A DNA stretch of 64,000 nucleotides from Paenibacillus sp. FSL H7-0331 (GTDB lineage Bacteria; Bacillota; Bacilli; Paenibacillales; NBRC-103111). The position numbers and the translations under genes are program-made. Below are positions 26,787 through 35,667 of this stretch, piece after piece. Where the stretch lies: positions 1 through 64,000 of the forward strand of contig NZ_MRTH01000025.1 of assembly GCF_001956045.1 (NCBI RefSeq). The letters are read 5' to 3'. The notes under the pieces were generated by a model that saw only the letters and a program-made list of their open reading frames with translations, ran no database searches and was not told where the DNA came from. Within the stretch, counting starts at the first letter, position 1. Each line of letters starts with the position of its first letter.

Positions 26787-27869
26787 TCAATTAATATACT
26801 CCTCTATCTGTTTAACAGAGATATCAAACAAATTATCATCATTCTTATAGGCTAATGTCCATTCTACAATCTTGTCCAAGGCTTGATCTAAAGACCATCT
26901 CGGCTCCCATTGAAGCTGATTATATGCCTTTGAGCAATCTAATTTCAAAAAGTGAGCTTCATGAGGATGGTTACTTCCATCAATAATAAAGCTCGATTTG
27001 TTACCCCATTTTTCACACATTTTCTCAACGATCCATTCCACTGGCTTTGCGTCAGAATCATGTGGGCCAAAATTCCATGATTCTGCAAAAACAGGTCCAT
27101 GCTCATAAAGCTTTTGAGCCAACTGAAGATATCCGCTAAGAGGCTCTAATACATGCTGCCAGGGACGTATAGCTGCTGGGTTTCTGATAATTATATCTTT
27201 TTCCTCAAGTAGAGAATTTATGCAGTCTGGGATAAGACGGTCCTTTGCCCAATCCCCACCGCCAATAACGTTACCTGCTCTTGCTGAAGCTAAGGCTACA
27301 CCATGGTCAGAATATTTATTTATATTGAAAAAGGAGTTTCTATAGGATGCTGTAACTAACTCAGAACAAGCCTTACTATTTGAATACGGATCATATCCTC
27401 CTAAAACATCTACTTCCCTGTAACCCCATAACCATTCTTTATTTTCGTAACACTTATCTGTAGTTACATTGACAACCGCTTTTACATTGGGGGTCTGCCG
27501 TACTGCTTCCAAGATATTAACAGTACCCATAACATTGACAGAATAGGTTTCAACAGGCTCATCGTAAGATAGACGAACTAATGATTGGGCTGCCATATGG
27601 ATAACAATATCAGGGTTAGCCCTCTGAATTGATTGGGTTAATTTATTAATATCCCTGATATCTCCTAATATGGATGACTCTATCTTATCTTCAATGCGAC
27701 ATTTTTCAAACAAAGAAGGGGACGTTGGAGGTTGCAAGGAGTATCCTGTTACCAGAGCGCCCATATGTGTTAACCAAATAGATAGCCAGCTTCCTTTAAA
27801 TCCAGTATGACCAGTTAAAAACACCCTTTTCCCTTGCCAAAAGCTCCTCATTAGTTCCAATTTTTCCAT
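26787..27869 (-). CDS. rfbG: CDP-glucose 4,6-dehydratase
   Basis: The 360-residue extended SDR begins with KRVFLTGHTGFKGSWLS, the NAD-binding and signature region of CDP-glucose dehydratases. It has NVTTDKCYENKEW near residue 135 with the dehydratase Asp-Lys motif and YSNSKACSE carrying the catalytic Tyr and Lys. It converts CDP-glucose to CDP-4-keto-6-deoxyglucose. Its start overlaps the end of rfbF by 19 bases, so the two steps are coupled. The length and motifs are those of intact enzymes. Confidence 0.96.
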   Translation of the reverse strand: MEKLELMRSFWQGKRVFLTGHTGFKGSWLSIWLTHMGALVTGYSLQPPTSPSLFEKCRIEDKIESSILGDIRDINKLTQSIQRANPDIVIHMAAQSLVRLSYDEPVETYSVNVMGTVNILEAVRQTPNVKAVVNVTTDKCYENKEWLWGYREVDVLGGYDPYSNSKACSELVTASYRNSFFNINKYSDHGVALASARAGNVIGGGDWAKDRLIPDCINSLLEEKDIIIRNPAAIRPWQHVLEPLSGYLQLAQKLYEHGPVFAESWNFGPHDSDAKPVEWIVEKMCEKWGNKSSFIIDGSNHPHEAHFLKLDCSKAYNQLQWEPRWSLDQALDKIVEWTLAYKNDDNLFDISVKQIEEYIN

Positions 27870-28627
27870 GGCGCTTTACCTATTCCCCATAATTCTTCAA
27901 GATGATTTTTGTCCCTCAGAGTATCCATAGGCTGCCAAAATCCATTATGCTTGTATGCGTATAGTTCCCCTTTTTTGGATAGTTGCTCTAGTGGCTCTTT
28001 TTCCAATACAGTATCATCGCCTTCAATAAAATCGAAAACTTCAGGCTGCATCACAAAAAAACCAGCATTAATCCACGATCCGTCGCCTTTTGGCTTTTCT
28101 TGAAATCCGTTTACTTCACCACTCACTCCTAAATCTAATGCACCAAAACGCCCACTAGGTTGGACTGAAGTAACTGTAGCTAATTTACCATGCAATTTGT
28201 GGTAGTCTACTAATTCGTTAATGTTAACATCAGCTACCCCGTCGCCATAAGTTAACATGAATGGTTCGTTATTAACATAATCTTTAATCCGTTTTACTCT
28301 GCCACCCGTCATGGTATTTAAACCAGTATTAACCAGAGTTACTTTCCAAGGCTCGGCTGAGTGAGTATGAACTATAGTTTGGTTTTCGTTTGTAAAGTCA
28401 AAAGTAACATCCGACTCATGTAAAAAGTAATGAGCAAAATATTCTTTTATAAAAAAACCTTTGTATCCTAAACATACAACAAAGTCGTTATATCCGTATG
28501 ATGAATATATTTTCATGATATGCCATAGAATAGGGCGTTGACCGATCTCAATCATTGGCTTTGGTCTTAAATGAGACTCCTCACTTATTCTTGTACCATA
28601 TCCACCTGCTAGAATTACAATTTTCAT
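27851..28627 (-). CDS. rfbF: glucose-1-phosphate cytidylyltransferase
   Basis: With the ATG at 28627 (GGAGG five bases upstream) the product has 258 residues, the family length. It has the LAGGYGTRISEESHLRPKPM nucleotide-binding start, then VNEPFMLTYGDGVADVN and WINAGFFVMQPEVFD. It makes CDP-glucose from CTP and glucose 1-phosphate, the first step of all CDP-3,6-dideoxyhexose pathways. It is followed immediately by rfbG; rfbH lies 139 bases upstream. Confidence 0.96.
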   Translation of the reverse strand: MKIVILAGGYGTRISEESHLRPKPMIEIGQRPILWHIMKIYSSYGYNDFVVCLGYKGFFIKEYFAHYFLHESDVTFDFTNENQTIVHTHSAEPWKVTLVNTGLNTMTGGRVKRIKDYVNNEPFMLTYGDGVADVNINELVDYHKLHGKLATVTSVQPSGRFGALDLGVSGEVNGFQEKPKGDGSWINAGFFVMQPEVFDFIEGDDTVLEKEPLEQLSKKGELYAYKHNGFWQPMDTLRDKNHLEELWGIGKAPWKNWN

Positions 28628-28766
28628 ACTTACCTCCAGGAATATTGTGTATATTAAATTATATCTTTTAATTAAAGAAAGTGTCAATTGATGTCTGAAT
28701 TTGCTAGATTATCCTAAACGAAAAAGCTAGGAGCAGCGAAAATAACTCTTAGCTTATTTATAATCA

Positions 28767-30302
28767 TTAACGTTTCACAAAAGCATGAATTTTTTCTACT
28801 ACATAGTCAATCATTTCATTCGTTAATCCTGGATAAACACCAACTAAGAAAGTATCTTTTAAAATTTTATCTGTATTTGTTAAGTCACCATGTATTCTAT
28901 AATTAACTCCTTGGAAGGCAGGTTGTCTAGTTAAGTTACCAGCAAACAGCATTCTTGTTTGAATCCGATTGGCTTCTAAATAACTAACAATATCATTTTT
29001 ACTAAATGAAACATTATCTTGCAAAGTTAGAATAAAACCAAACCAACTTGGATCAGCATTTTCAGTCGGTCTCGGAAGAATAAAGTAATCCTTCAAATCC
29101 TCTAAGCCTGTAAGGAGTCGATTAAAGTTATTCTTTCTGGCTTCCGTAAAGCTCGGAACTTTCTTCAGCTGCTCAACACCAACTGCGGCCTGCATATCCG
29201 TAACTCTTAAGTTATAACCAATGTGAGAATACGTATATTTATGATCATAACCCATTGGTAGAGTGCCAAGCTCCCAACCAAATCTTTTTTTACAGGTATC
29301 ATCGCATCCTGAAGGACACCAGCAATCTCTTCCCCAGTCTCTGAAAGATTCAATAATCATTTTTAACTTAGGGTCATTGGTATATACTGCCCCACCTTCA
29401 CCCATAGTCATGTGATGAGGTGGATAGAAACTAGATGTTGCAATATGACCAAAGGTTCCAGTTAACTTTCCATTATATCTGGACCCCAGAGCATCACAAT
29501 TATCTTCTATTACCCATAAGTTATACTTCGTAGCTATTTCCATTACTTTCTCTAAGTTAAAGGGATTGCCCATTGTATGAGCTATCATTATAGCTTTAGT
29601 TTTTGGAGTGATAGCTTCCTCGATTCTATCAGCCAAAATATTATACGTACCTAAGTCTACGTCAATGAAAACAGGAATGGCCCCATTTTGAACCATCGGT
29701 GTCACAGTAGTGGGAAAGCCTGCAGCTACCGTGATTACTTCATCGCCTGGAGTAATTCTTCTTTCACCTAATTTAGGCGATGTTAATGTGGAAAATGCGA
29801 GCAGATTGGCGGATGAACCCGAGTTTGTTAAAAGTGCATAACGAACCCCAATAAAATCGGCAAATTCTTTTTCAAATTGCTTACTAAATCTACCCGCTGT
29901 TAACCAAAAGTCTAATGACGAATCTACAAGACTTTTCATTTCTAGTTCGTCATAAACTCTTCCACCGTAGGATAACGAAGAACTCTCGGGATCAAACTCA
30001 TGCTTTTTTTCATGAAATAAGTGATAGAATTGACCCACTTTTGATAAGATTTCTAATCGCAGTATTTTTTCAAATAATGACTTAGGTAATTCTCCGGTGT
30101 AAGAACATTCACTTGCGTTATACACACTTTGATTTCTAACGTCACATATTTGTCCTTCCATGTGTTCTAATGATATTTGATATTTGTCATCCGTAACGAT
30201 CCCTTCTGAAATTTCAATCACATTATAATTTTGATTAAGTATATTTGTTATAATTGCTTTCTTACCATAAATATTCTCAATAATGCTACCGTTAAAAAAC
30301 AT
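28767..30302 (-). CDS. rfbH: CDP-4-dehydro-6-deoxyglucose 3-dehydratase (E1) with N-terminal extension
   Basis: The protein has 511 residues. From about residue 80 on it is a full RfbH/DdhC/AscC-type enzyme: the PLP-binding lysine is replaced by histidine in FYPPHHMTMGEGG (292-304), and a [2Fe-2S] cysteine set C327, C329, C333 and C337 lies in RDCWCPSGCDDTC. It removes the C3 hydroxyl of CDP-4-keto-6-deoxyglucose with an electron donor reductase, which is not seen in this window. About 75 extra N-terminal residues are absent from the Salmonella enzyme; GGAGAG before the ATG supports this start. It overlaps the GtrA gene stop by one base. Confidence 0.95.
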   Translation of the reverse strand: MFFNGSIIENIYGKKAIITNILNQNYNVIEISEGIVTDDKYQISLEHMEGQICDVRNQSVYNASECSYTGELPKSLFEKILRLEILSKVGQFYHLFHEKKHEFDPESSSLSYGGRVYDELEMKSLVDSSLDFWLTAGRFSKQFEKEFADFIGVRYALLTNSGSSANLLAFSTLTSPKLGERRITPGDEVITVAAGFPTTVTPMVQNGAIPVFIDVDLGTYNILADRIEEAITPKTKAIMIAHTMGNPFNLEKVMEIATKYNLWVIEDNCDALGSRYNGKLTGTFGHIATSSFYPPHHMTMGEGGAVYTNDPKLKMIIESFRDWGRDCWCPSGCDDTCKKRFGWELGTLPMGYDHKYTYSHIGYNLRVTDMQAAVGVEQLKKVPSFTEARKNNFNRLLTGLEDLKDYFILPRPTENADPSWFGFILTLQDNVSFSKNDIVSYLEANRIQTRMLFAGNLTRQPAFQGVNYRIHGDLTNTDKILKDTFLVGVYPGLTNEMIDYVVEKIHAFVKR

Positions 30303-30697
30303 TAACTTTCACTCTCCAATTTAGTTGCTTTGAAACTCCAATATTTTTGACCCAAAAAGCTAATTATTGTTGTTACGAATAAAGAAATAAGTTGTGATAT
30401 CAGTGGATTCAACTTTAGCATTTCTACAAACAAAACTAATATACCATAATTGAGTAGAAAAGTGCATAAGTATATTAAGCCAAATTTTAGAATCATTCTA
30501 CTAGAACTTCTTGCTACATTAAAAGTCCATTTTTTATTCAAATAGTAACTATTAATTACACCCAGTATATGAGAGACAACCAATGAAATAGAATAATTAA
30601 AGTGTAGTAGATTCAAACAAATAAAATAAACTGTATATCCAACAATTGTGTTAAGAATACCAACTAAAATAAATCTTAGTGTTTGATTAATTTTCAC
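30302..30697 (-). CDS. GtrA family membrane protein
   Basis: The protein of 131 residues (from GTG at 30697) has four membrane helices and GtrA motifs RFILVGILNTIVGYTVYF, NSYYLNKKWTF and SFLGQKYWSFKA. GGAGG lies 13 bases upstream of the GTG, so the exact start is uncertain; ATG at 30739 is possible but has no site. It begins the rfbH-rfbF-rfbG-TPP-SDR-GT2 run. It probably helps move the lipid-linked sugar made by the GtrB-type enzyme at 22998 across the membrane. Confidence 0.88.
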   Translation of the reverse strand: MKINQTLRFILVGILNTIVGYTVYFICLNLLHFNYSISLVVSHILGVINSYYLNKKWTFNVARSSSRMILKFGLIYLCTFLLNYGILVLFVEMLKLNPLISQLISLFVTTIISFLGQKYWSFKATKLESES

Positions 30698-31123
30698 TTT
30701 TAATAATATTCCTCCATATTTTTTGATCTCTTGCATCACAACTCTATGAATAAATTGCTTGACTATTACAGAACATCTATATAAAACAAAATAACCATTT
30801 GTAAACGGATAAGAAACTTTAAGTCAAATAGAAAGAACATCTGCCGATTCAAAAAAAAATGTTGGTTACCGGGCCCAAAAGTTGATTCTTAGTCAGAATG
30901 CCGATTACTTGTACGATCTGAAAGCAACCCCAGATTTCCTGAAAGAGTTGCTGTTTCGATAACTGTTGAAGCGCATTGCATCTAGTCTTTAACAAAATTC
31001 CATGAAGGTGCGACAACTGCATTGAATACTATATTCACTTGTTTGCAATGCTATTGAGGAATTATACACTAGTACTTCTCAGTTTGTTTACTGATATCCC
31101 ATTTAGTTTTAGTGAATAATACC
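30698..31123. other. gene-free stretch with a short coding relic
   Basis: No intact gene is present in 426 bases. On the plus strand near 30890-30960 a frame reads SQNADYLYDLKATPDFLKELLFR before a stop, which looks like a fragment of a former protein, possibly a transposase, but I cannot name it. The promoter of the 30.7-23 kb operon should lie here. Confidence 0.4.
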
Positions 31124-33277
31124 TCATTCGATACTCACGTTTTCAAGTCTAAAATACATGCCAGAGGCATTTCTTGGATCGCCATTGGCATCAATTTTTT
31201 TTGAGTCGCTTGATATGTTAATCACATATCTTTGTCCTGCAGGCACAATGATTTTTTTTGAATAATCGGATCCCTGCGCATTGAAAATTAATTTTTCACT
31301 ACCATCAGTTGAGGTAATCTTTAACTGAGAAGGCACGTCAAATCCTGATAATACAGTCATTTTCAAAGTTAATTCTTTATTATGGAGTGATAAATTATTT
31401 AATTCCAGTTCCACTTTATTTGAACACCAATTCCATTTTCTTTCCCCCTGTGTTTCAACCCCGTAACAACCATTCCATTTGATTAATGTAGGAGACTTGA
31501 TTATTTCTTTTTTCTTTATAAATTCTGTATTAGACATACTGTTTTTATATGATTGTGTAAAATTAGACAAGTCAAAATAAACTTCTCTATTGTCACTACT
31601 TATAACAGAAGGAGCTCCTAAATAACTATGTAAGTCTTCTTCCATTTGTTTGCCATTATCAGCGTATCCATTTCTATCCAAGTAGATCCCTTGAAAGTCA
31701 GCTAATGAGAGTTGTTCAAGAAAATCCTTAACAGGTTTTTGTACTGCTTCCTTTTGCCATACATCTGAGAATCTGCCCTGCATAGCTCCAAAACTCCATG
31801 AAATCTTATTAGAATGTAGATACATTCTAAAGTGGTCATACCCCCCCATCTTATTCAGCGGCGAGGCTTCTGGAAAAAAAATATATGGCAATTGAAAAAC
31901 TTTTGCAGGAGTTTCTGCAGAAATAGCGCTCTCTATTTTGCCAACGAAATCTTTATCTGTAGAAAAACTATTTTCTAGAGCTTGATAGTTAGGTATATAA
32001 TTTTTACTTGTTTGATCAAACAAAGCAATTAACAATAGCACAATAAGTAGCACATTAAAAACAGATTTGTGTAAATATTTCCTGGTGTAATCTATGATAA
32101 TGCATATTGCTAGTATTGATAAAAAGGCTATAATTATACTCACCCTGTTTAGACCCCTAATAGAAGGAGAAACAATTAAAGCAAACAAAGTACCAAAGCC
32201 ACCTACAGTACAAAGTAAAACAAGTGATAAATTCAAATTACTTAAGTTAATTAATAATTCGCTTTTTTCCTTTATTTTCCACTGTCGAAGACTTGTTATA
32301 ATTAAAATCAAAAAGCCGATTGAACTTATCAAACCTAACGATGCAAAACTATTCTCATTTACTAATGGAGCAGTAGAAGTATATTTTTTTTTCAAACGTT
32401 CCAATAGGTTGATTCTATGGTTATCTATCGGGAGAACCAATTGTGAAATTTTTAAACCTAAAATTTCCGTGTGTGATGTATCTCTAATTGCTACTTCTGT
32501 ATTCTTACCTGTAGCATAGTTATTATATAACGAAGGAGAGATATTAATCAAAACACCAAAACCAATACATGCTACAAGAATTAATGAAATCTTTATGTGA
32601 TATAAAGCTCTAAATTTTAAACTTGAGACCAGTCCTCCTATAATAAACAAAAAACATATAAAAAAAGCATAATATACTCCACTAGAAGACAGTAACAAAC
32701 AAATAAATAAACTGTATAATTTCTTTTTCGCCCCATAATTATCACGATCATTTGACATTATATTCACAATTAATAATATCATTAGTGGAATTAAATAATA
32801 AGCTGAAAGAAATAGATGTGCTTCTCCTCTCAAAAAGTGATATGGCATAAAACTATAAAGTAAACTTCCTATAAGAGAAACTGTATTCGAAAAATTAAGT
32901 TTCCGCATTACAAATAACGAAATAACTGTTGTTAAAGGAAACGTCAATAAGAAATATAAATTTAAGACTGATGCATAATCTGGAATAAACAAAGATATTA
33001 ACTTCATAATAAAAAAATGAAAGTTATCTGCCATTGGAAAATCATACATTTCTAAACCAAAAGGCGCTCCTAGATATTTGTTATTGAAATACCAGCCATT
33101 CTCAATAAGTCCTTTAACCATAATTGTTGAGAACAGACCATCAGCGTTATAATCTAACGGAACAGATAAATTTGCTTTCCATAGTTGCATTAAAAAAATT
33201 AATATAGCAATGCTTAGAGCAGCAGAGAACGTATACATAAAAAAAACTTTTATCAATCTTTTCGATTGGGAATTCAT
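31124..33277 (-). CDS. large polytopic membrane protein with C-terminal extracellular domain, GT-C-like
   Basis: The 717-residue protein has about twelve hydrophobic segments in residues 1-430, then a soluble part. It is a paralogue of the product of 9136-10836, sharing the loop YNADGLFSTIMVKGLIENGW, GAPFGLEMYDF, FMPYHFLRGEAHLFLSAYY and VFQLPYIFFPEASP blocks. Compared with that protein it has about 150 additional C-terminal residues that look like a beta-sandwich (ELTLKMTVLSGFDVPSQLKIT). A membrane glycosyltransferase acting on a lipid-linked donor is inferred. It is the last gene of the 43.3-31.1 kb operon, 14 bases after the double GT4 gene. Confidence 0.78.
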   Translation of the reverse strand: MNSQSKRLIKVFFMYTFSAALSIAILIFLMQLWKANLSVPLDYNADGLFSTIMVKGLIENGWYFNNKYLGAPFGLEMYDFPMADNFHFFIMKLISLFIPDYASVLNLYFLLTFPLTTVISLFVMRKLNFSNTVSLIGSLLYSFMPYHFLRGEAHLFLSAYYLIPLMILLIVNIMSNDRDNYGAKKKLYSLFICLLLSSSGVYYAFFICFLFIIGGLVSSLKFRALYHIKISLILVACIGFGVLINISPSLYNNYATGKNTEVAIRDTSHTEILGLKISQLVLPIDNHRINLLERLKKKYTSTAPLVNENSFASLGLISSIGFLILIITSLRQWKIKEKSELLINLSNLNLSLVLLCTVGGFGTLFALIVSPSIRGLNRVSIIIAFLSILAICIIIDYTRKYLHKSVFNVLLIVLLLIALFDQTSKNYIPNYQALENSFSTDKDFVGKIESAISAETPAKVFQLPYIFFPEASPLNKMGGYDHFRMYLHSNKISWSFGAMQGRFSDVWQKEAVQKPVKDFLEQLSLADFQGIYLDRNGYADNGKQMEEDLHSYLGAPSVISSDNREVYFDLSNFTQSYKNSMSNTEFIKKKEIIKSPTLIKWNGCYGVETQGERKWNWCSNKVELELNNLSLHNKELTLKMTVLSGFDVPSQLKITSTDGSEKLIFNAQGSDYSKKIIVPAGQRYVINISSDSKKIDANGDPRNASGMYFRLENVSIE

Positions 33278-33291
33278 CTACTACTTTCACC

Positions 33292-35667
33292 TCATAACTC
33301 ATTTAAATGACTTGTTAAAGTATTGAAATATTTATTAGATATAGCTAAAAAATCTAATGTTTTTTCGGCATAACAAGTAGAAATAGCGCTCATTGAATTA
33401 AGTAATAATTTGTTATTCGTTAGTTCAAGCAAATAAGCCAATACTAACTCCTCTTCATATTCATCAACATCCACTTTCCAAACACAATCGTCCGGGTATT
33501 CCTTATATGAGCCAACATTAGAAACGATACATGGTACCCCATATCCTAACGATCTTACAAGTGTCGCAGATGTTTCACCAAAGGTGGGCCATCTTAAGTT
33601 AATACATATGTCTGATGCTTTAATATAACTTTTAAACAACTCCAAATCTGGACTATCAATTAATTTAACAAAATTGTTAACGTTTAATTGCCTCATTATT
33701 TTTGTAAGCTGTGCTTTCACATCATCGCTACAGTGGCCTACAATATATAATTGAATATTTGTATTAGTTTTTACTAATTCTGAGATAACTCTTAAAATAA
33801 CATCTACTCTTTTGTTAGGAATAACATTACCAAATACACCTATTGTGATTTTATCCGGATTAATATTGAGCCTCTTTTTCAAATCATCTTTGTTATATTC
33901 TTCTTTCTCAATTATAATCCCACTTGGAATATTAATTATTTCCCCTGTAAAATTCGTTTCAATTTGAATTTTTTCCTTTACCCACTTGCTATGCACAATT
34001 ATCTGATTACTCAATTCAACTACTTTTTTAAACATTGGAAATTCTTGATCATTAGGATATGATCCTTGAGTTATTAATTGCATTCCAGCATCATTACCTT
34101 GTTGCCCATGGCTATAGGTTAACTCATTTACAAACCCATGTTTATCTCCACGTAAATACTTGGTATACATATAGAAGCCATACAAATTAAGATCATGCAA
34201 AACAACACTACCAGGATAATCAATGAATGCATCGTAGATCCAAGAGTGCAATTCGTTATTCCCCATATGATATACTCTTGTACTAATTCGTTCTAGTAGT
34301 TCCATATTAGTTTTATATTCTAAAACTTCAAAATTACTTCTAATGAATGGATTATCAGGAGAGAAGTTATCCACAAATATTTTTATTTCAAAGAAATCCT
34401 TTAAGTTAACCAATAGTTCTTCACTATAGTCAGATATACCTGATGACTGTGGGTTTAAGGGGCTAAAGTAAGCCAAGACAGGTTTGTTTGAATTAAATTG
34501 AATCTCAGGAGACACACCAAAAATAAGATTTTTAATAACAAGTAAACTTGCTGAAGTTGTTTTATTCCAACTGAATTTCTCCGCTTGCTTGATACCTTTC
34601 GTCTTATATACATCCGATAATTGTTTATCCTTTAATAAGGATGTAATTGCCTTTGCCAATATCTCATCTTCGTTAACATCTACAATTATTGCAGCAGCTT
34701 CAGCTACTTCTGTTAGGGAAGAGCTATTGGTTGTTATAACCGGAGTTCCACATCGCATGGCTTCTAGTACAGGTAATCCAAAACCTTCATAAACAGATGG
34801 GAAGACAAACATTTCGCACTCTTTGTACAAGGCAACTAAACAATCATCTGTTATAAAACCTAAAAACAATAATTGACTTGGATTGATTCCTTTCTCTTTT
34901 GCATGTAGGGAAAGCTCTTCTCTCTCATTTTCTTGCTTGATTCCAGAAATAACCAATATGACATCAGAAAATTCTTTATTTAATTTAGAAAATGCATTAA
35001 TTAGCCCCTTATTGTTTTTCCTAGGATCATAACCTGTTAAAGAGAAAATAAACCTCGATGAAAGATTTAATTCTTCCTTTAATAACGTTTGCTCTTTACC
35101 TGATCTTTCTTCTTGATAAAGATATTCATTTGTAGAAGCATAAACTACATGAATTTTATTACTATCAATCTTATAAATTCGTATCAAATCATTCTTCGAC
35201 GCTTCAGAAATTGTTAATATGCAATCTGCCTTTTTAATGATATTACATCTAGAGTCGTAAAGGTTTTGAATATGTTGTGGCCATTTATTATAATAATGTT
35301 CTTTCATAACAATTGGAATTAGATCATAAACTAGATAAGATACTTTTACATTTTGATTTTTAATATTCGGAACTTCTATGTCAAACATCAGTGGACTAGT
35401 AAAATGAATAATATCGATATTCTTTTGTTCAATAAAGTCTTCTATATCTGCTGTTTCCCAAGTATGATCTTCTTGAACTCTTTGATCAAAATCAATAAAT
35501 TTACTAACAAAAGTAAATTGCCACTCATCATTTTTTTTCCTAAGTAAGTAATACCGATGGCTAGAATCTTGATTTATAAGACCCCTAACCCAATTATAAG
35601 TATAGATGCCAATCCCTCTGTTTTTCTCAGCGGTGTACAAAGTTTGAACATCGATTAAAATTCTCAT
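33292..35667 (-). CDS. double family 4 glycosyltransferase
   Basis: The 791-residue protein contains two GT4 units. The first (about 1-385) has ILIDVQTLYTAEKNRGIG, SLTGYDPRKNNKGLI and the donor-site block [23 protein letters not shown]. The second (about 390-791) has YFSPLNPQSSGISDYSEELL, GVFGNVIPNKRVDVIL and a final GETSATLVRSLGYGVPCIVS. It could add two sugars in a row, as seen with bifunctional enzymes in repeating-unit synthesis. It overlaps the next upstream GT4 gene by four bases. No membrane segments are seen, so it works in the cytoplasm at the membrane surface. Confidence 0.92.
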   Translation of the reverse strand: MRILIDVQTLYTAEKNRGIGIYTYNWVRGLINQDSSHRYYLLRKKNDEWQFTFVSKFIDFDQRVQEDHTWETADIEDFIEQKNIDIIHFTSPLMFDIEVPNIKNQNVKVSYLVYDLIPIVMKEHYYNKWPQHIQNLYDSRCNIIKKADCILTISEASKNDLIRIYKIDSNKIHVVYASTNEYLYQEERSGKEQTLLKEELNLSSRFIFSLTGYDPRKNNKGLINAFSKLNKEFSDVILVISGIKQENEREELSLHAKEKGINPSQLLFLGFITDDCLVALYKECEMFVFPSVYEGFGLPVLEAMRCGTPVITTNSSSLTEVAEAAAIIVDVNEDEILAKAITSLLKDKQLSDVYKTKGIKQAEKFSWNKTTSASLLVIKNLIFGVSPEIQFNSNKPVLAYFSPLNPQSSGISDYSEELLVNLKDFFEIKIFVDNFSPDNPFIRSNFEVLEYKTNMELLERISTRVYHMGNNELHSWIYDAFIDYPGSVVLHDLNLYGFYMYTKYLRGDKHGFVNELTYSHGQQGNDAGMQLITQGSYPNDQEFPMFKKVVELSNQIIVHSKWVKEKIQIETNFTGEIINIPSGIIIEKEEYNKDDLKKRLNINPDKITIGVFGNVIPNKRVDVILRVISELVKTNTNIQLYIVGHCSDDVKAQLTKIMRQLNVNNFVKLIDSPDLELFKSYIKASDICINLRWPTFGETSATLVRSLGYGVPCIVSNVGSYKEYPDDCVWKVDVDEYEEELVLAYLLELTNNKLLLNSMSAISTCYAEKTLDFLAISNKYFNTLTSHLNEL

